DNA of 64,000 bases from Pseudomaricurvus sp033283175 (lineage in GTDB: Bacteria > Pseudomonadota > Gammaproteobacteria > Pseudomonadales > Cellvibrionaceae): NCBI GenBank assembly GCA_033283175.1, contig JAWMQM010000003.1:1-64000 (forward strand). The letters are read 5' to 3'. The translations under genes and the position numbers were made by a program. Positions 26,107 to 35,762 of this stretch are shown piece by piece; position 1 is the first letter of the stretch; each line of letters begins with the position of its first letter. The notes beneath the pieces were generated by a model. That model had not been told where the DNA came from, did not search any database, and saw nothing but the letters and a program-made list of their open reading frames with translations.

Positions 26107-27024
26107 ATGACCTGCCGCACTGACATGACACCGGCGGCCGCCCGCAGCACCTGCACCACCAACGGTGGTGCCTGGCTGGCGCTGATGCTGGTGTTGACCC
26201 TGGCCGGTTGTGTGTCGCAGCCCGATGTTCCAGAGGGTACGCCCCACGATTTCCACATCAAGGACAGCTACCCGGAACAGCCCATGGATGTATCCCACAT
26301 CCCGGATGCGGTGCCCCGGGTTGAGCCGCGTACCCGGGCGGGCAACAAGAGCCCCTACGTGGTGCTGGGTAAAACCTACTACGTAATGCAGGATGAGCGC
26401 GGTTTTACCGAGGAGGGTATCGGCTCCTGGTACGGCAACAAGTTTCACGGTCGCCGCACCTCCAATGGCGAGGTCTACAGCATGTACGGTATGACCGCCG
26501 CCCATAAAACCCTGCCGATACCGTCCTATGTGCGGGTCACCAACCTGGAAAACGGTCGCCAGATCGTGGTGCGGGTGAATGATCGCGGTCCCTTCCATAC
26601 CGGCCGTATTATTGATCTCTCCTACGCTGGCGCCAGCAAGCTGGGTTATGTCAACAAGGGCACTGCCCGCGTGCGTATCGAAGTGCTGGAGCCGCAGAGC
26701 CCGCAGCCGGGCGGCGCGAGAACCTATGCTGCGGCAGCTGGCAGTGGTCTGCCACCGGCTCCCGCGCCTGCGAACTCCGCTGGTTTTGAGTTGCCTCCCA
26801 ACACCTTCCTGCAGGCCGGCGCCTTTTCTACCATCAAGGCCGCCGAGCAGCTGCGTCAGCGGCTGACGCACCTCACCGACCTGCCGGTGCAGGTGATTGT
26901 CCCCCAGAGCGACCAGCTCTACCGGGTACGGGTTGGCCCCATTGCCGACAACCTGGTGTTGCTGGACCTGCGTGAGCGCCTGCAACAGAACCGGCTGCCA
27001 TCGCCCCACGTGGTGTACGACTAG
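26107..27024 (+). CDS. rlpA: RlpA septal-ring lytic transglycosylase, lipoprotein
   Basis: Protein of 305 residues. Lipobox LAGC gives acylated Cys35. The double-psi beta-barrel (about 100-190; GIGSWYGNKFHGRRTSNGE, VRVNDRGPFHTGRIIDLS with the catalytic Asp) cleaves naked glycan strands. A Pro/Ala linker leads to a C-terminal SPOR domain (about 235-305; FLQAGAFSTIKAAEQL) that binds denuded peptidoglycan at the septum. A later ATG at 26125 is an alternative start that keeps the lipobox. It sits between mltB and dacA, as usual. Confidence 0.94.
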   Translation: MTCRTDMTPAAARSTCTTNGGAWLALMLVLTLAGCVSQPDVPEGTPHDFHIKDSYPEQPMDVSHIPDAVPRVEPRTRAGNKSPYVVLGKTYYVMQDERGFTEEGIGSWYGNKFHGRRTSNGEVYSMYGMTAAHKTLPIPSYVRVTNLENGRQIVVRVNDRGPFHTGRIIDLSYAGASKLGYVNKGTARVRIEVLEPQSPQPGGARTYAAAAGSGLPPAPAPANSAGFELPPNTFLQAGAFSTIKAAEQLRQRLTHLTDLPVQVIVPQSDQLYRVRVGPIADNLVLLDLRERLQQNRLPSPHVVYD

Positions 27025-27235
27025 CCCCGATTCGCTGCGATACCGCCGTTGCTGGACTGCAAGGGCAGGGCTGTTACACTAGCGACCATTCTCCCGGTGT
27101 GGCAGTTTCCGTAACAGTAGCGGGAATTTCCCGGAGCAATTGCAGTCACAGAGGCGTTCCAACCTTCGCCGTAGTGTGCCCAAGCAGTCACAGAGCTGCA
27201 CGCACCGCCACCCACATCCAACAAACTTTGTAGAG

Positions 27236-28402
27236 ATGATGATTAACAAGACATTCCGACGTTTTATCGCTTCCGCTGTGACACTGATGACCGTGGCCGC
27301 GCCTCTGGCCCAGGCTCGTCAGATTATTCCGGCGCCGCCGCAACTGGCCGCTTCTGCCTATCTGCTCATGGATGCCGATACCGGTAAGATCCTGGTGGAG
27401 CACAACGCCGATGAGCAACTGCCACCCGCCAGCCTTACCAAGATGATGACCAGTTACATCGTCTCCTCCGAGATTCACAACGGTGAGATCGGTCAGGACG
27501 ATATGGTGAACATCAGTGTGAAGGCCTGGAAGATGGGCGGTTCCAAGATGTTTATCCGCGAAGGTACCCAGGTGCCGGTGAAGGATCTGCTGAAAGGCGT
27601 CATTGTCCAGTCCGGCAACGACGCCAGTGTGGCGCTGGCGGAATACGTCTCCGGCAGCGAAGGTGCCTTTGTCGATGTGATGAACCAGCAGGCAGCGCTG
27701 CTGGGCATGTACGGCACCAATTACATGAACGCCACCGGCTGGCCGGCAGAAGGCCACGTTACCACCGCCCGCGACCTGTCACTGCTGGCTCGTGCCCTGA
27801 TCAACGACTACCCGGAACACTACAAGCTCTACTCGGAAAAGTACTTCACCTATAACGGTATCAACCAGCCCAACCGCAACCGCCTGCTGTTTCGCGACCC
27901 GTCTGTGGATGGCCTGAAAACCGGTCACACCGAGGCCGCCGGCTTCTGCCTTGTAGCCTCGGCCAAAAAGAACGATATGCGCCTGATCTCGGTGGTGATG
28001 GGTACCCGTTCCGACGAAGCCCGCGCGGCCGAGTCGCAGAAGCTGCTCACCTACGGTTTTCGCTACTTCCAGACCTACAAGCCTTATGGCGTCGCCGATG
28101 AGCTGGCGCGTCCCCGCGTCTGGTCCGGTAAGCAGGACAGTGTGGCGCTGGGTGTGGAGAAAGACCTCTACCTGACCATCCCGCGCGGATCTGAAGATGA
28201 ATTGCAGGCGACCATGGAGATCGACGAGATCATCAAGGCGCCGTTTGACGCCGGTACCGAGCTGGGCCGTCTGGTGATCTCCCTCGATGGCGAAGAGCTG
28301 CAGAGCGTGCCGCTGGTGGCCCGCGAGGCGGTGGCAGAGGCCGGTTTCTTTGCCCGTCTGTGGGACAGCCTCAAACTCTTCTTTCTCGGCCTGTTTGGCT
28401 AA
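27236..28402 (+). CDS. dacA: D-alanyl-D-alanine carboxypeptidase (PBP5/6 type)
   Basis: Low-molecular-mass penicillin-binding protein of 388 residues trimming the terminal D-Ala of peptidoglycan peptides. Signal peptide FIASAVTLMTVAAPLAQA; SLTK (SxxK), SGND and KTG (LKTGHTEAAGF) are the three active-site motifs. The C-terminal amphipathic tail LWDSLKLFFLGLFG anchors it to the outer face of the inner membrane. Two ATGs stand in tandem at 27236 and 27239; the longer open frame upstream lacks signal-peptide character. Confidence 0.96.
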   Translation: MMINKTFRRFIASAVTLMTVAAPLAQARQIIPAPPQLAASAYLLMDADTGKILVEHNADEQLPPASLTKMMTSYIVSSEIHNGEIGQDDMVNISVKAWKMGGSKMFIREGTQVPVKDLLKGVIVQSGNDASVALAEYVSGSEGAFVDVMNQQAALLGMYGTNYMNATGWPAEGHVTTARDLSLLARALINDYPEHYKLYSEKYFTYNGINQPNRNRLLFRDPSVDGLKTGHTEAAGFCLVASAKKNDMRLISVVMGTRSDEARAAESQKLLTYGFRYFQTYKPYGVADELARPRVWSGKQDSVALGVEKDLYLTIPRGSEDELQATMEIDEIIKAPFDAGTELGRLVISLDGEELQSVPLVAREAVAEAGFFARLWDSLKLFFLGLFG

Positions 28403-28480
28403 GACGACCCCGTCGTGACGCTCCGGGCTCCTGCCAGTGACAGGGCCCGGGTGTGCTCCCCTAAAGACGCCAATCCGGGG

Positions 28481-28486
28481 TATAAT
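28481..28486 (+). promoter_or_regulatory. Candidate -10 box before ybeD-lipB-lipA
   Basis: TATAAT 37 bases before the ybeD start, with no good -35. It may give the lipoate genes a start independent of dacA. Confidence 0.4.
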
Positions 28487-28522
28487 ACCGCTCCTGTTTA
28501 CCCCTGAGACTGCGTTGTTGTT

Positions 28523-28813
28523 ATGGTTGCATCCCAGACTGGCTCCGGCCAGGAGCCACCGAAGATCGAGTTCCCCTGTGAAGACTACCCCATCAAGGTG
28601 ATGGGCGACTCCGGCCCCGAATTCCATCAGTTCGCCATTGAGGTGATGGAACGTCACGCCCCGGGACTGGATCAGGCCCGGATCACCATCAAGGACAGCC
28701 GCAACGGACGCTTCCAGTCCATTACCTTTATGATCACCGCCACCGGTATCGACCAGTTGCAGGCGTTGCACCAGGAATTGATTGCCAGTCCCATGACCAA
28801 GATGGTGCTGTAA
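28523..28813 (+). CDS. ybeD: YbeD family protein (DUF493)
   Basis: Small protein of 96 residues of the UPF0250/DUF493 family. FPCEDYPIKVMGDSGPEF and SRNGRFQSITFMITATG are the conserved stretches; the fold resembles a small regulatory ACT-like domain. Function is unproven; its fixed place between dacA and lipB suggests a role linked to lipoylation or the wall genes. Its stop codon abuts the lipB ATG. Confidence 0.93.
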   Translation: MVASQTGSGQEPPKIEFPCEDYPIKVMGDSGPEFHQFAIEVMERHAPGLDQARITIKDSRNGRFQSITFMITATGIDQLQALHQELIASPMTKMVL

Positions 28814-29515
28814 ATGAGCGCTGCCGTGACCGATACCCTGGTGGTGCGCCACCTGGGCATGCAGGACTACCGCCCCGTGTGGCGCGCCATGTCCAATTTT
28901 ACCGACCAGCGCGACGCCGATACCCCAGACGAACTGTGGCTGGTGGAGCACCCTCCGGTGTTCACCCAGGGCCAGGCGGGCAAGCCGGAACACCTGCTGA
29001 TGCCCGGGGATATCCCGGTGGTGCAGGTGGATCGCGGTGGCCAGGTAACCTACCATGGCCCCGGCCAGCTGGTGGGTTATCCTTTGATTGACCTGCGCCG
29101 TCGCGGTGTGGGGGTGCGGGAGCTGGTGACCCAGACCGAAAACACCATCGTCAATGCCCTGGCGGAGCTGGATATCCAGAGTTACCCCAAGCCAGACGCC
29201 CCCGGTGTCTATGTCAATGAGGCCAAAATTGCCTCCCTGGGCTTCCGTATTCGCAAGGGCTGCAGCTACCACGGCCTCAGCCTCAATGTGACCATGGACC
29301 TGCAGGCGTTCCTACGTATCAATCCCTGTGGCTATCAGGGGTTGCAGATGGTTCGCACCGCAGACCTCTCCAGCGACCCGCGGGCGGTGTCTGTGACAGA
29401 AATGGAGCCGGTTATAGCGCGCCATTTCGCCGGGCTGCTGGGCTACCAGCACCTCTCTGTGGCCGACGACCCTGTCCGGGTGTTGGTAGATTTTGCCGAT
29501 AAAGACGAACAGTAA
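28814..29515 (+). CDS. lipB: Octanoyl-[acyl-carrier-protein]:protein octanoyltransferase
   Basis: Protein of 233 residues moving octanoate from ACP to the lipoyl domains of 2-oxoacid dehydrogenases and GcvH. DRGGQVTYHGPGQLVGYPL, the catalytic Lys in EAKIASLGFRIRKGCSYHG and the late Cys in RINPCGYQGL are diagnostic. It directly precedes lipA, which inserts the sulfurs. Confidence 0.97.
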   Translation: MSAAVTDTLVVRHLGMQDYRPVWRAMSNFTDQRDADTPDELWLVEHPPVFTQGQAGKPEHLLMPGDIPVVQVDRGGQVTYHGPGQLVGYPLIDLRRRGVGVRELVTQTENTIVNALAELDIQSYPKPDAPGVYVNEAKIASLGFRIRKGCSYHGLSLNVTMDLQAFLRINPCGYQGLQMVRTADLSSDPRAVSVTEMEPVIARHFAGLLGYQHLSVADDPVRVLVDFADKDEQ

Positions 29516-29526
29516 CCGGATCTTTT

Positions 29527-30513
29527 ATGACTACCTCAGATTCCAATATGGAACCCGTCAAGCGCACCCGCCGTCTGCAACAGGGCGAAAAACTGCGTGA
29601 TGCCGACAAAGTCGAGCGCATTCCGGTCAAGGTGATCGCCAGCGACAACCTGCTGCGCAAACCGGACTGGATTCGCGTGCGCATCGGCAACTCGCCGGAT
29701 GTGGAGCGTATCAAGAAGATCCTGCGCCAGAACAAACTGGCCACTGTGTGTGAAGAGGCCAGCTGCCCCAACCTGAGCGAGTGCTTCAGCGGTGGTACCG
29801 CCACCTTCATGATCATGGGTGAGATCTGCACCCGCCGCTGTCCCTTCTGCGATGTGGGCCACGGCAAGCCCAACCCGCTGGACGAAGGCGAGCCGGCGCA
29901 CCTGGCCCAGGCCATCGCCGAGATGCAGCTGCGCTACGTGGTGATCACCTCGGTGGATCGCGACGACCTGCGCGATGGCGGTGCCCAGCACTTTGCCGAC
30001 TGTATTCGCGAGGCGCGTATCCTGTCCCCCAACCTGGAAGTGGAGATCCTCACCCCGGACTTCCGCGGCCGTATGGAGGTGGCGTTGGATATCCTCGAAA
30101 AAGAGGCGCCGGATGTGTTCAACCACAACCTGGAAACGGTGCCCCGTCTCTATCGCCAGGCGCGCCCGGGTGCCAACTACAAGTGGTCCCTGCAGCTGCT
30201 GCAAGCCTACAAGAAGCGTCGCCCCGATGTACTCACCAAGTCCGGCCTGATGGTGGGCCTGGGTGAGACCAAGGAGGAGATCTTCGAGGTGATGCGCGAT
30301 ATGCGTGAGCATGACATCGACATGCTCACCATCGGCCAGTACCTGCAGCCCTCCCGCGAGCACCTGCCGGTGGAGCGTTACGTACACCCGGATGAATTTG
30401 AAGAGTACACCCAGCTGGCCAAAGAGCTGGGCTTCAAACACGCCGCCTGTGGTCCCATGGTGCGTTCCTCCTACCATGCCGATAAGCAGGCGCACGGCGA
30501 GCAGGTCAAATAA
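29527..30513 (+). CDS. lipA: Lipoyl synthase (radical SAM)
   Basis: Radical SAM enzyme of 328 residues inserting two sulfurs into octanoyl groups. CEEASCPNLSEC holds the auxiliary cluster cysteines and CTRRCPFC (CxxxCxxC) the SAM cluster; the C-terminal RSSY motif (MVRSSYHADKQ) supplies the serine ligand of the auxiliary cluster. It follows lipB by 11 bases. Confidence 0.98.
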   Translation: MTTSDSNMEPVKRTRRLQQGEKLRDADKVERIPVKVIASDNLLRKPDWIRVRIGNSPDVERIKKILRQNKLATVCEEASCPNLSECFSGGTATFMIMGEICTRRCPFCDVGHGKPNPLDEGEPAHLAQAIAEMQLRYVVITSVDRDDLRDGGAQHFADCIREARILSPNLEVEILTPDFRGRMEVALDILEKEAPDVFNHNLETVPRLYRQARPGANYKWSLQLLQAYKKRRPDVLTKSGLMVGLGETKEEIFEVMRDMREHDIDMLTIGQYLQPSREHLPVERYVHPDEFEEYTQLAKELGFKHAACGPMVRSSYHADKQAHGEQVK

Positions 30514-30523
30514 GGCCGGTGTG

Positions 30524-31657
30524 GTGGTCGGCAGGCTCGGCCTGAACCCGACCACCCCCTGGCTCCCTGCAGTCACGCGGCCTTGCTGCAAACTGCTGCT
30601 GATCCCCCTGCTGTTGCTGATCGGTTGCCAGCCCCGCGACGATGGCGCTGCACTGCTGGACGATTACGGCTGGCGCATGGGCAATGTGTTTGGCTTTCAC
30701 TGGCAGGCACCCGCGCCGCCTCTCTTTCAGCCTCCGTACCCTGGACGTCGCCAGTTACAGCGCCGCGTCGAATCCCTCTCCATCAACCTGCTCGACTTTC
30801 TCAAGCTTTCGCCCTGTGACCTGCAACGCCTGCTGGGGGAGCGTAACAGCAGCCTCGGCAAGGTGATGGCGGACAGCCAGAGGCTCGCCTATGAGCTGGC
30901 CTTTATCGAGCTGGCGAACCGCTGTATCCAGCAACTGCACGAGGGTGGGGATGATTCCGGGCTGGCGCAGACACTCCGTGCTGCCGTGCGCACCAAACGC
31001 GCCAGCCTTGCTGATGTGCACTGGAACGCCACCTGGGCCAGTGCCGAATTCCAGACCCTCTTCTCTGATGCGGATCATCCGGTGGCGGCCAGCTACTGGC
31101 AGTCTCCGGCGACAGAGCTGGAGGAGTCATTGCAGCAGTTGCTGAGTGGGCCGCTCAGTTGGCAGCCAGCGGGGGGAGAGTCCTGGCAGACCCGCCGCAA
31201 CCTGCGTGAACAGCAATTGGGCATCGTGGCGCGGGGCAACTACCTGGGACAGTTAAGGCGGGAGATGGCGTGGGCGCGCCTCTATCTTCAGGCGGTGGAG
31301 GAACAGGTTCTTCAACGTCAGGCGCGGCGCCCCATCTGCCTCATGCAACGCCTGAGTGACGACGGCCGGGTGATGCAGCGGGTGATGTTGCGCAGCTACA
31401 TCGGCGAGGTGCAGCCGCTGCTCAGTGCGCTGGATCGTCGCCTGCTGCGGTTGCGCCCCGTGTTACAGGCCTCTCTGGAGCAGCAGGCCTCGCTGCCCCG
31501 GCCCATGGACGACTATTGGCGTCAGGTCTGGAGTGCGGATGCCGGCAGTGAGTGGCAGGCGTTTCGCACCGCAGTGGTGAGCCACACCCGGATGTGGCAG
31601 GAGCTGCTGCAGCACTGCGGCCTGCAACCCGGTCGGGCGGCAGGCGATGAGGGCTAA
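30524..31657 (+). CDS. DUF3080 family lipoprotein
   Basis: Protein of about 377 residues that I place in the DUF3080 family (function unknown). A hydrophobic stretch ends in the lipobox LLIGC (Cys35), so it is probably a lipoprotein. The body is Leu/Gln/Arg-rich and mostly helical, with no catalytic motif that I recognise. The frame is open far back into lipA, but a GTG at 30524 (or 30521), with AAGG 8 bases upstream, gives a sensible signal peptide. It begins 10 bases after lipA and may be co-transcribed, though I see no functional link to lipoate. Confidence 0.78.
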   Translation: MVGRLGLNPTTPWLPAVTRPCCKLLLIPLLLLIGCQPRDDGAALLDDYGWRMGNVFGFHWQAPAPPLFQPPYPGRRQLQRRVESLSINLLDFLKLSPCDLQRLLGERNSSLGKVMADSQRLAYELAFIELANRCIQQLHEGGDDSGLAQTLRAAVRTKRASLADVHWNATWASAEFQTLFSDADHPVAASYWQSPATELEESLQQLLSGPLSWQPAGGESWQTRRNLREQQLGIVARGNYLGQLRREMAWARLYLQAVEEQVLQRQARRPICLMQRLSDDGRVMQRVMLRSYIGEVQPLLSALDRRLLRLRPVLQASLEQQASLPRPMDDYWRQVWSADAGSEWQAFRTAVVSHTRMWQELLQHCGLQPGRAAGDEG

Positions 31658-31800
31658 CGCAGGGCAATATTCACGCGCAGTAATATCATCCGCCAAAATG
31701 TGCATTTAGCTGACAGCTGGGCCTGTAAGGGGTTACATTAGGCCATCCGGCCGTGCTCAGGAGGAGGGCGGCAAACCGACGGGAAACCCACGTGTCGTCG

Positions 31801-33855
31801 ATGACCCAGCTCAGCAATGCCCTTACCGGCGAGTCCAGTCTCTACCTGCAGATGTCGCAGCAGCAGCCAGTGGCCTGGCAGCCTTGGTCCGACGAGGCCT
31901 TTGAGCGGGCCCGGCGCCTGCAGCGTCCGGTCCTTCTCTCCATTGGCTACTCCGCTTGCTACTGGTGCCACGTCATGGCCCAGGAGTCTTACTCTGACGA
32001 GATCATCGCCTCCCTGATCAACGCCGAATTTGTCCCCATCAAGGTGGATCGCGAAGAGCGACCCGACCTGGATGAGATCTACCAGCTGGGGCACCAGATG
32101 CTCACCGGCCGCAGCGGCGGTTGGCCATTGACCCTGTTTCTCTGTCCCGAGACCCGCCTGCCCTTTATGGCGGCCACCTACATAGCCCGTGATGGCCAGG
32201 CTGGGCAGATGGGCTTTGAGGACCTGCTGGCGCGGGGCGCCGCCTATTACCAGAGCCAGCGACCGGAGTTGGAGCAGCTGTGCCAGCAGCTGGCCAGTGG
32301 CTTCGCGCAACTGCAGCAGATGCCGGAGCCCCGGGGACCATTGCAGCACGACTTGCAGGGCGAGGCGCTGACTACCCTGAGAGCCAGCGCGGACTTGCAG
32401 GAAGGTGGCTTTGACACAACGCCCAAATTTCCGCTGCCGGTGAACCTGCTGTTTCTGTTGCAGGCCTTCGGGCGCGGGGAATTGCCGGACGAGGATGTGC
32501 GGCACCTGCTGTTTACCCTCAAACGCATGGCCGAACGCGGTATCAACGATCGGATGAGCGGCGGCTTCTTCCGCTACAGCAAGGACCGCAGCTGGCACGA
32601 ACCCCATTTTGAGAAGATGCTCTGTGACAACGGTCTGTTGCTGGAGGTCTATGCCCGTGCCGCCAGTCTTACCGGCGACGGACTGTTTCACAGCGCCGCC
32701 AAGGGCATTGTGCGCTGGATGAAGCGCTACATGCACTCGCCCCACGGTGCCTATTTTTCTTCTATGAGCGCGTTTACCAACGGCAGCGAAGGTGCCTATT
32801 ACCGCCACCCGGTGGCGGCCATCCGCGGTTGCCTGAGTACTGATGAGTTCGAACTGTTCGACAAGATGTTTGGCCTGCAGGCGCTGGCCCATAGCGGTGT
32901 CGAAGTGCATCTTTCACAGCGTGAGGATCTCTCGGCGGCCGCGCGGCAGGTGGGTATAAGCCGTGAGCGGGCCTTGCAGCTCTACCGCAGTGGTCGCGAC
33001 AAGCTGGAAGCCCTGCGTGGTGAGCGTGAATGGCCGATGGTGGACGTCAAGGTGCTGGCCAGCTGGAACGCACTGGCGGCCAAAGGCCTGCTGGTAATGG
33101 CGCGCAAGCTGGGGGATGCCCGCGACCTGCTGGCCGGTCAGCAGGCGCTGGATGCCATTTGTGATCACCTCTGGCGTGACGGGCGACTCTATCCGTTACT
33201 GCAGGAAGAGGGCAGTGGCCGCCCCGGTTTTCTCGATGACTACGTCTACCTGATGGACGCCCTGCTGGAGAGCTTGCAGACCCGCTGGCGTGAACGGGAC
33301 TACCAGCGCCTGCTGGCTCTGGCAGACTCGGTACTGGAGTTACACGAGGACCCAGGGCACGGAGGCCTGTACTTTACGGCCAACGACGCCGAATCGCTGA
33401 TCCTGCGCACCAAACCCTGTATCGACAGCTCGTTGCCTTCGGTCAATGGAGTGGCTGCCCGGGTACTGATCCGGCTCGGACGGCTGGTTTCCGAACCGCG
33501 TTACCTGCAAAGCGGTGAGCGGATACTGCGTTACGCCCTGGGCGCCATGCAGTGCTCACCGGAGCTGCACTTGAGCCTGATCGCGGCGCAGCAGGAGTTA
33601 CTGAGTCCGCGGCCGTGCATATTGATTCGCGACAACGGCGAGCTGGCGGCGTGGGAGGAGGGGCTGCGGCGCAACTTTGGTGGCCGGGTGCACAGCTATC
33701 GCATCGGTGTGGCTTGCGCTCACATGCCAGCGCAAGCCGCTACTCTGCAACCGGGTGAAGCGCGGGTCTGTTATGCCGGACGCTGCCAGCCACCGCAAAC
33801 CACCCGCCTGAGCCTGTTTGATCAAATTGCCGTGGCCCTGGGCGACAAGCGTTGA
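31801..33855 (+). CDS. Thioredoxin-like DUF255 / YyaL-SSP411 family protein
   Basis: Protein of about 684 residues. The N-terminal thioredoxin-like domain (about 15-175) has SACYWCHVMAQESY with a CxxC-like pair at 53 and 56, followed by VPIKVDREERPDLD. The rest (about 190-680) resembles an (alpha/alpha)6 barrel of N-acylglucosamine-epimerase type. Members are widespread, but the bacterial substrate is unknown. The ATG at 31801 was chosen; a GTG at 31792 is possible. AGGAGG at 31759 is too far upstream to decide. It converges on the fructosamine-kinase gene, seven bases apart. Confidence 0.88.
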   Translation: MTQLSNALTGESSLYLQMSQQQPVAWQPWSDEAFERARRLQRPVLLSIGYSACYWCHVMAQESYSDEIIASLINAEFVPIKVDREERPDLDEIYQLGHQMLTGRSGGWPLTLFLCPETRLPFMAATYIARDGQAGQMGFEDLLARGAAYYQSQRPELEQLCQQLASGFAQLQQMPEPRGPLQHDLQGEALTTLRASADLQEGGFDTTPKFPLPVNLLFLLQAFGRGELPDEDVRHLLFTLKRMAERGINDRMSGGFFRYSKDRSWHEPHFEKMLCDNGLLLEVYARAASLTGDGLFHSAAKGIVRWMKRYMHSPHGAYFSSMSAFTNGSEGAYYRHPVAAIRGCLSTDEFELFDKMFGLQALAHSGVEVHLSQREDLSAAARQVGISRERALQLYRSGRDKLEALRGEREWPMVDVKVLASWNALAAKGLLVMARKLGDARDLLAGQQALDAICDHLWRDGRLYPLLQEEGSGRPGFLDDYVYLMDALLESLQTRWRERDYQRLLALADSVLELHEDPGHGGLYFTANDAESLILRTKPCIDSSLPSVNGVAARVLIRLGRLVSEPRYLQSGERILRYALGAMQCSPELHLSLIAAQQELLSPRPCILIRDNGELAAWEEGLRRNFGGRVHSYRIGVACAHMPAQAATLQPGEARVCYAGRCQPPQTTRLSLFDQIAVALGDKR

Positions 33856-33862
33856 GTCCGCT

Positions 33863-34753
33863 TTACGTCAGCAACTGTCGCAATTCGCGCTCTGCCTGTT
33901 GGAGGTAGCCACCGCCGAACAGGTTGGCATGATTGAGCAGGTGATAGAGCTGGTACAGGCGTCGCCTCTGCGGGTAGCCGGGTTCAATCGGGTTGATCCC
34001 CGCGTAGCCTTCGTAAAATTCCGGCGGCAGCCTGCCGAACAGTTCCGTCATGGCCAGGTCCGTCTCCGGGTCGCCGTAATAGCTGGCTGGATCAAAAATC
34101 ACTGCCCGGGGTCCGGCAAAACCAATATTCCCTGACCAGAGGTCGCCGTGCAGCAGTGCCGGCAACGGTTGCCGCTCCTGCAGCAGCTCTTCTGCCCTTG
34201 CTGCGGGGGTGGCTACTGATTTGTGGGTAATGGGTTGACCGTAAAGCAGTGACAGCTGGTGGCCGATGCGCTGCCTGGCAAAGAAGCGTGCCCAGCTCTC
34301 GTCCCACTCTGCCGGCTGTGGTGTGCCCCCGCACCAGGCGGGTGTGTCGAAACCGTAGCGGTTACTGCCGGTGGGGCAGAGGTGCATGGCTGCCAGCTGG
34401 CGGCCGGCGTCCCGCCAGTTACCGTCGCCGGACAGAGACAACCAGGGTAACAACAGATAGGAAAGCCCCTGCCACTCCCCCTGTGCCAGGGGCACACAGG
34501 TGGCGATGGTGGCGGTGGCGGCAATGGCGTGCAGGCCACGCGCCTCGGCCTGCAGCAGCCCACTGTGGTCGCTGCTGGCCAGCTTGAGAAAGTAGTCCTG
34601 TGGCGCAGCGTGTAGGTGATAGCAGCGGTGGGTGTCGCCGCCGCTCACCGGTGTGGCGGCGGACAGTTGTGGCAGGCGGGTAAAGTGACCGGGGTGGGTG
34701 TGGCAGGCATGTAACAGCAACGCCTGTAGCCTGGAGGTATCGGGTGCGCTCAT
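33863..34753 (-). CDS. Fructosamine kinase family protein
   Basis: Protein of 296 residues of the FN3K/YniA family, kinases with an aminoglycoside-phosphotransferase-like fold that phosphorylate sugar-derived adducts on protein lysines so that they fall off. GGDTHRCYHL is the phosphate loop, FLKL carries the ATP lysine, LLHGDLWSGN (201-209) is the catalytic loop and IFDPASYYGDPETDLAM the metal-binding motif. It stands alone, convergent with the DUF255 gene. Confidence 0.93.
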   Translation of the reverse strand: MSAPDTSRLQALLLHACHTHPGHFTRLPQLSAATPVSGGDTHRCYHLHAAPQDYFLKLASSDHSGLLQAEARGLHAIAATATIATCVPLAQGEWQGLSYLLLPWLSLSGDGNWRDAGRQLAAMHLCPTGSNRYGFDTPAWCGGTPQPAEWDESWARFFARQRIGHQLSLLYGQPITHKSVATPAARAEELLQERQPLPALLHGDLWSGNIGFAGPRAVIFDPASYYGDPETDLAMTELFGRLPPEFYEGYAGINPIEPGYPQRRRLYQLYHLLNHANLFGGGYLQQAERELRQLLT

Positions 34754-34938
34754 GGCTGCCTGGTGGTGGGAGGTGGAATTGAGGGCCCGTTACCATCTTA
34801 ATGCACAGGGCTGGTGCGGCCAGTGGAAACGGTGGAGGCACCCGGGCTTTTACGGTATAACGATGGCAACTTTTTCATCAGATTGCCAGTGCCCCGGGAT
34901 CGCCCGGGGGCCGCGTACCAGGAGTACACCGCTCATCC

Positions 34939-35547
34939 ATGAACACTCCGGAAGACCTGCTTCAATTCAACCAGCAATGGGCTGAAAACGTAAAAGCCTC
35001 AGACCCTGACTACTTCAACCGCCTCTCACAGCAACAAACCCCCGAGTATCTGTGGATCGGTTGTTCCGACAGCCGTATTGCCGCCAACCAGATTGTGGGC
35101 ATGGAGCCGGGCAGCATCTTTGTGCACCGTAACATCGCCAACGTGGTGGTACACACCGATCTCAACTGCCTGTCTGTCATCCAGTACGCGGTGGAAGTAT
35201 TGAAGGTGAAACACATCGTGGTGGTGGGGCACTACGGTTGTGGCGGTGTACTCGCCGCCCTTGGCGATGCCAGTAACGGCTTGATCGATAACTGGCTGGA
35301 ACACATTCGGGATGTGTATCGCACCCATCAGACAGCGGTGGACAGCGCCACCACCGACAAGGAGCGGGCCAATCGCCTGTGTGAGCTGAATGTGATCGCA
35401 CAGGTGGGCAACGTGGCCGAGACCACGGTGGTACGCAACGCCTGGCGCCGTGGCCAGGACCTCACCCTGCATGGCTGGATCTACAGTCTTGAGGACGGTC
35501 TGGTCCGCGACCTGAAAGTCACCAAAGACGCTACGTCACTGAAATAA
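34939..35547 (+). CDS. can: Beta-class carbonic anhydrase
   Basis: Zinc enzyme of 202 residues interconverting CO2 and bicarbonate. CSDSRI at 42-47 (zinc Cys42, Asp44-Arg46 dyad) and HYGCGGV (zinc His98, Cys101) are complete. Bicarbonate feeds biotin-dependent carboxylases and carbamoyl phosphate. It is followed by the YqaE-type gene after 26 bases. Confidence 0.96.
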   Translation: MNTPEDLLQFNQQWAENVKASDPDYFNRLSQQQTPEYLWIGCSDSRIAANQIVGMEPGSIFVHRNIANVVVHTDLNCLSVIQYAVEVLKVKHIVVVGHYGCGGVLAALGDASNGLIDNWLEHIRDVYRTHQTAVDSATTDKERANRLCELNVIAQVGNVAETTVVRNAWRRGQDLTLHGWIYSLEDGLVRDLKVTKDATSLK

Positions 35548-35573
35548 CACAGATAAACACACAGGAAAAAGAT

Positions 35574-35762
35574 ATGAGATTGCTTCTGGCCCTGTTGCTG
35601 CCATGGCTGCAGTTCTTCACCATTGGCCGCCCCTTCGCCGGTATTATTTGCCTGATATTACAGCTGACCCTGATCGGCTGGGTGCCTGCCGCCATCTGGT
35701 CGGTGTACGCCCTCAGTCAGTACAACACCGATAAGAAAATCCGTCAGGCGATGGGAAATTAA
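35574..35762 (+). CDS. YqaE/Pmp3 family small membrane protein
   Basis: Hydrophobic peptide of 62 residues with two TMs (about 2-30 and 34-48). FTIGRPFAGIICLILQLTLI and GWVPAAIWSVYAL are typical of the stress-linked Pmp3/YqaE proteolipids, which influence membrane potential and ion tolerance in other organisms. AGGAAAA precedes the ATG by 7 bases. It is followed directly by a terminator, so it ends the can unit. Confidence 0.85.
   Translation: MRLLLALLLPWLQFFTIGRPFAGIICLILQLTLIGWVPAAIWSVYALSQYNTDKKIRQAMGN

Noticed and set aside
30305..30523. Upstream extension of the DUF3080 gene inside lipA
   Set aside because: The extension is an out-of-frame reading of the conserved lipA 3' end; a lipoprotein signal starts only after lipA.
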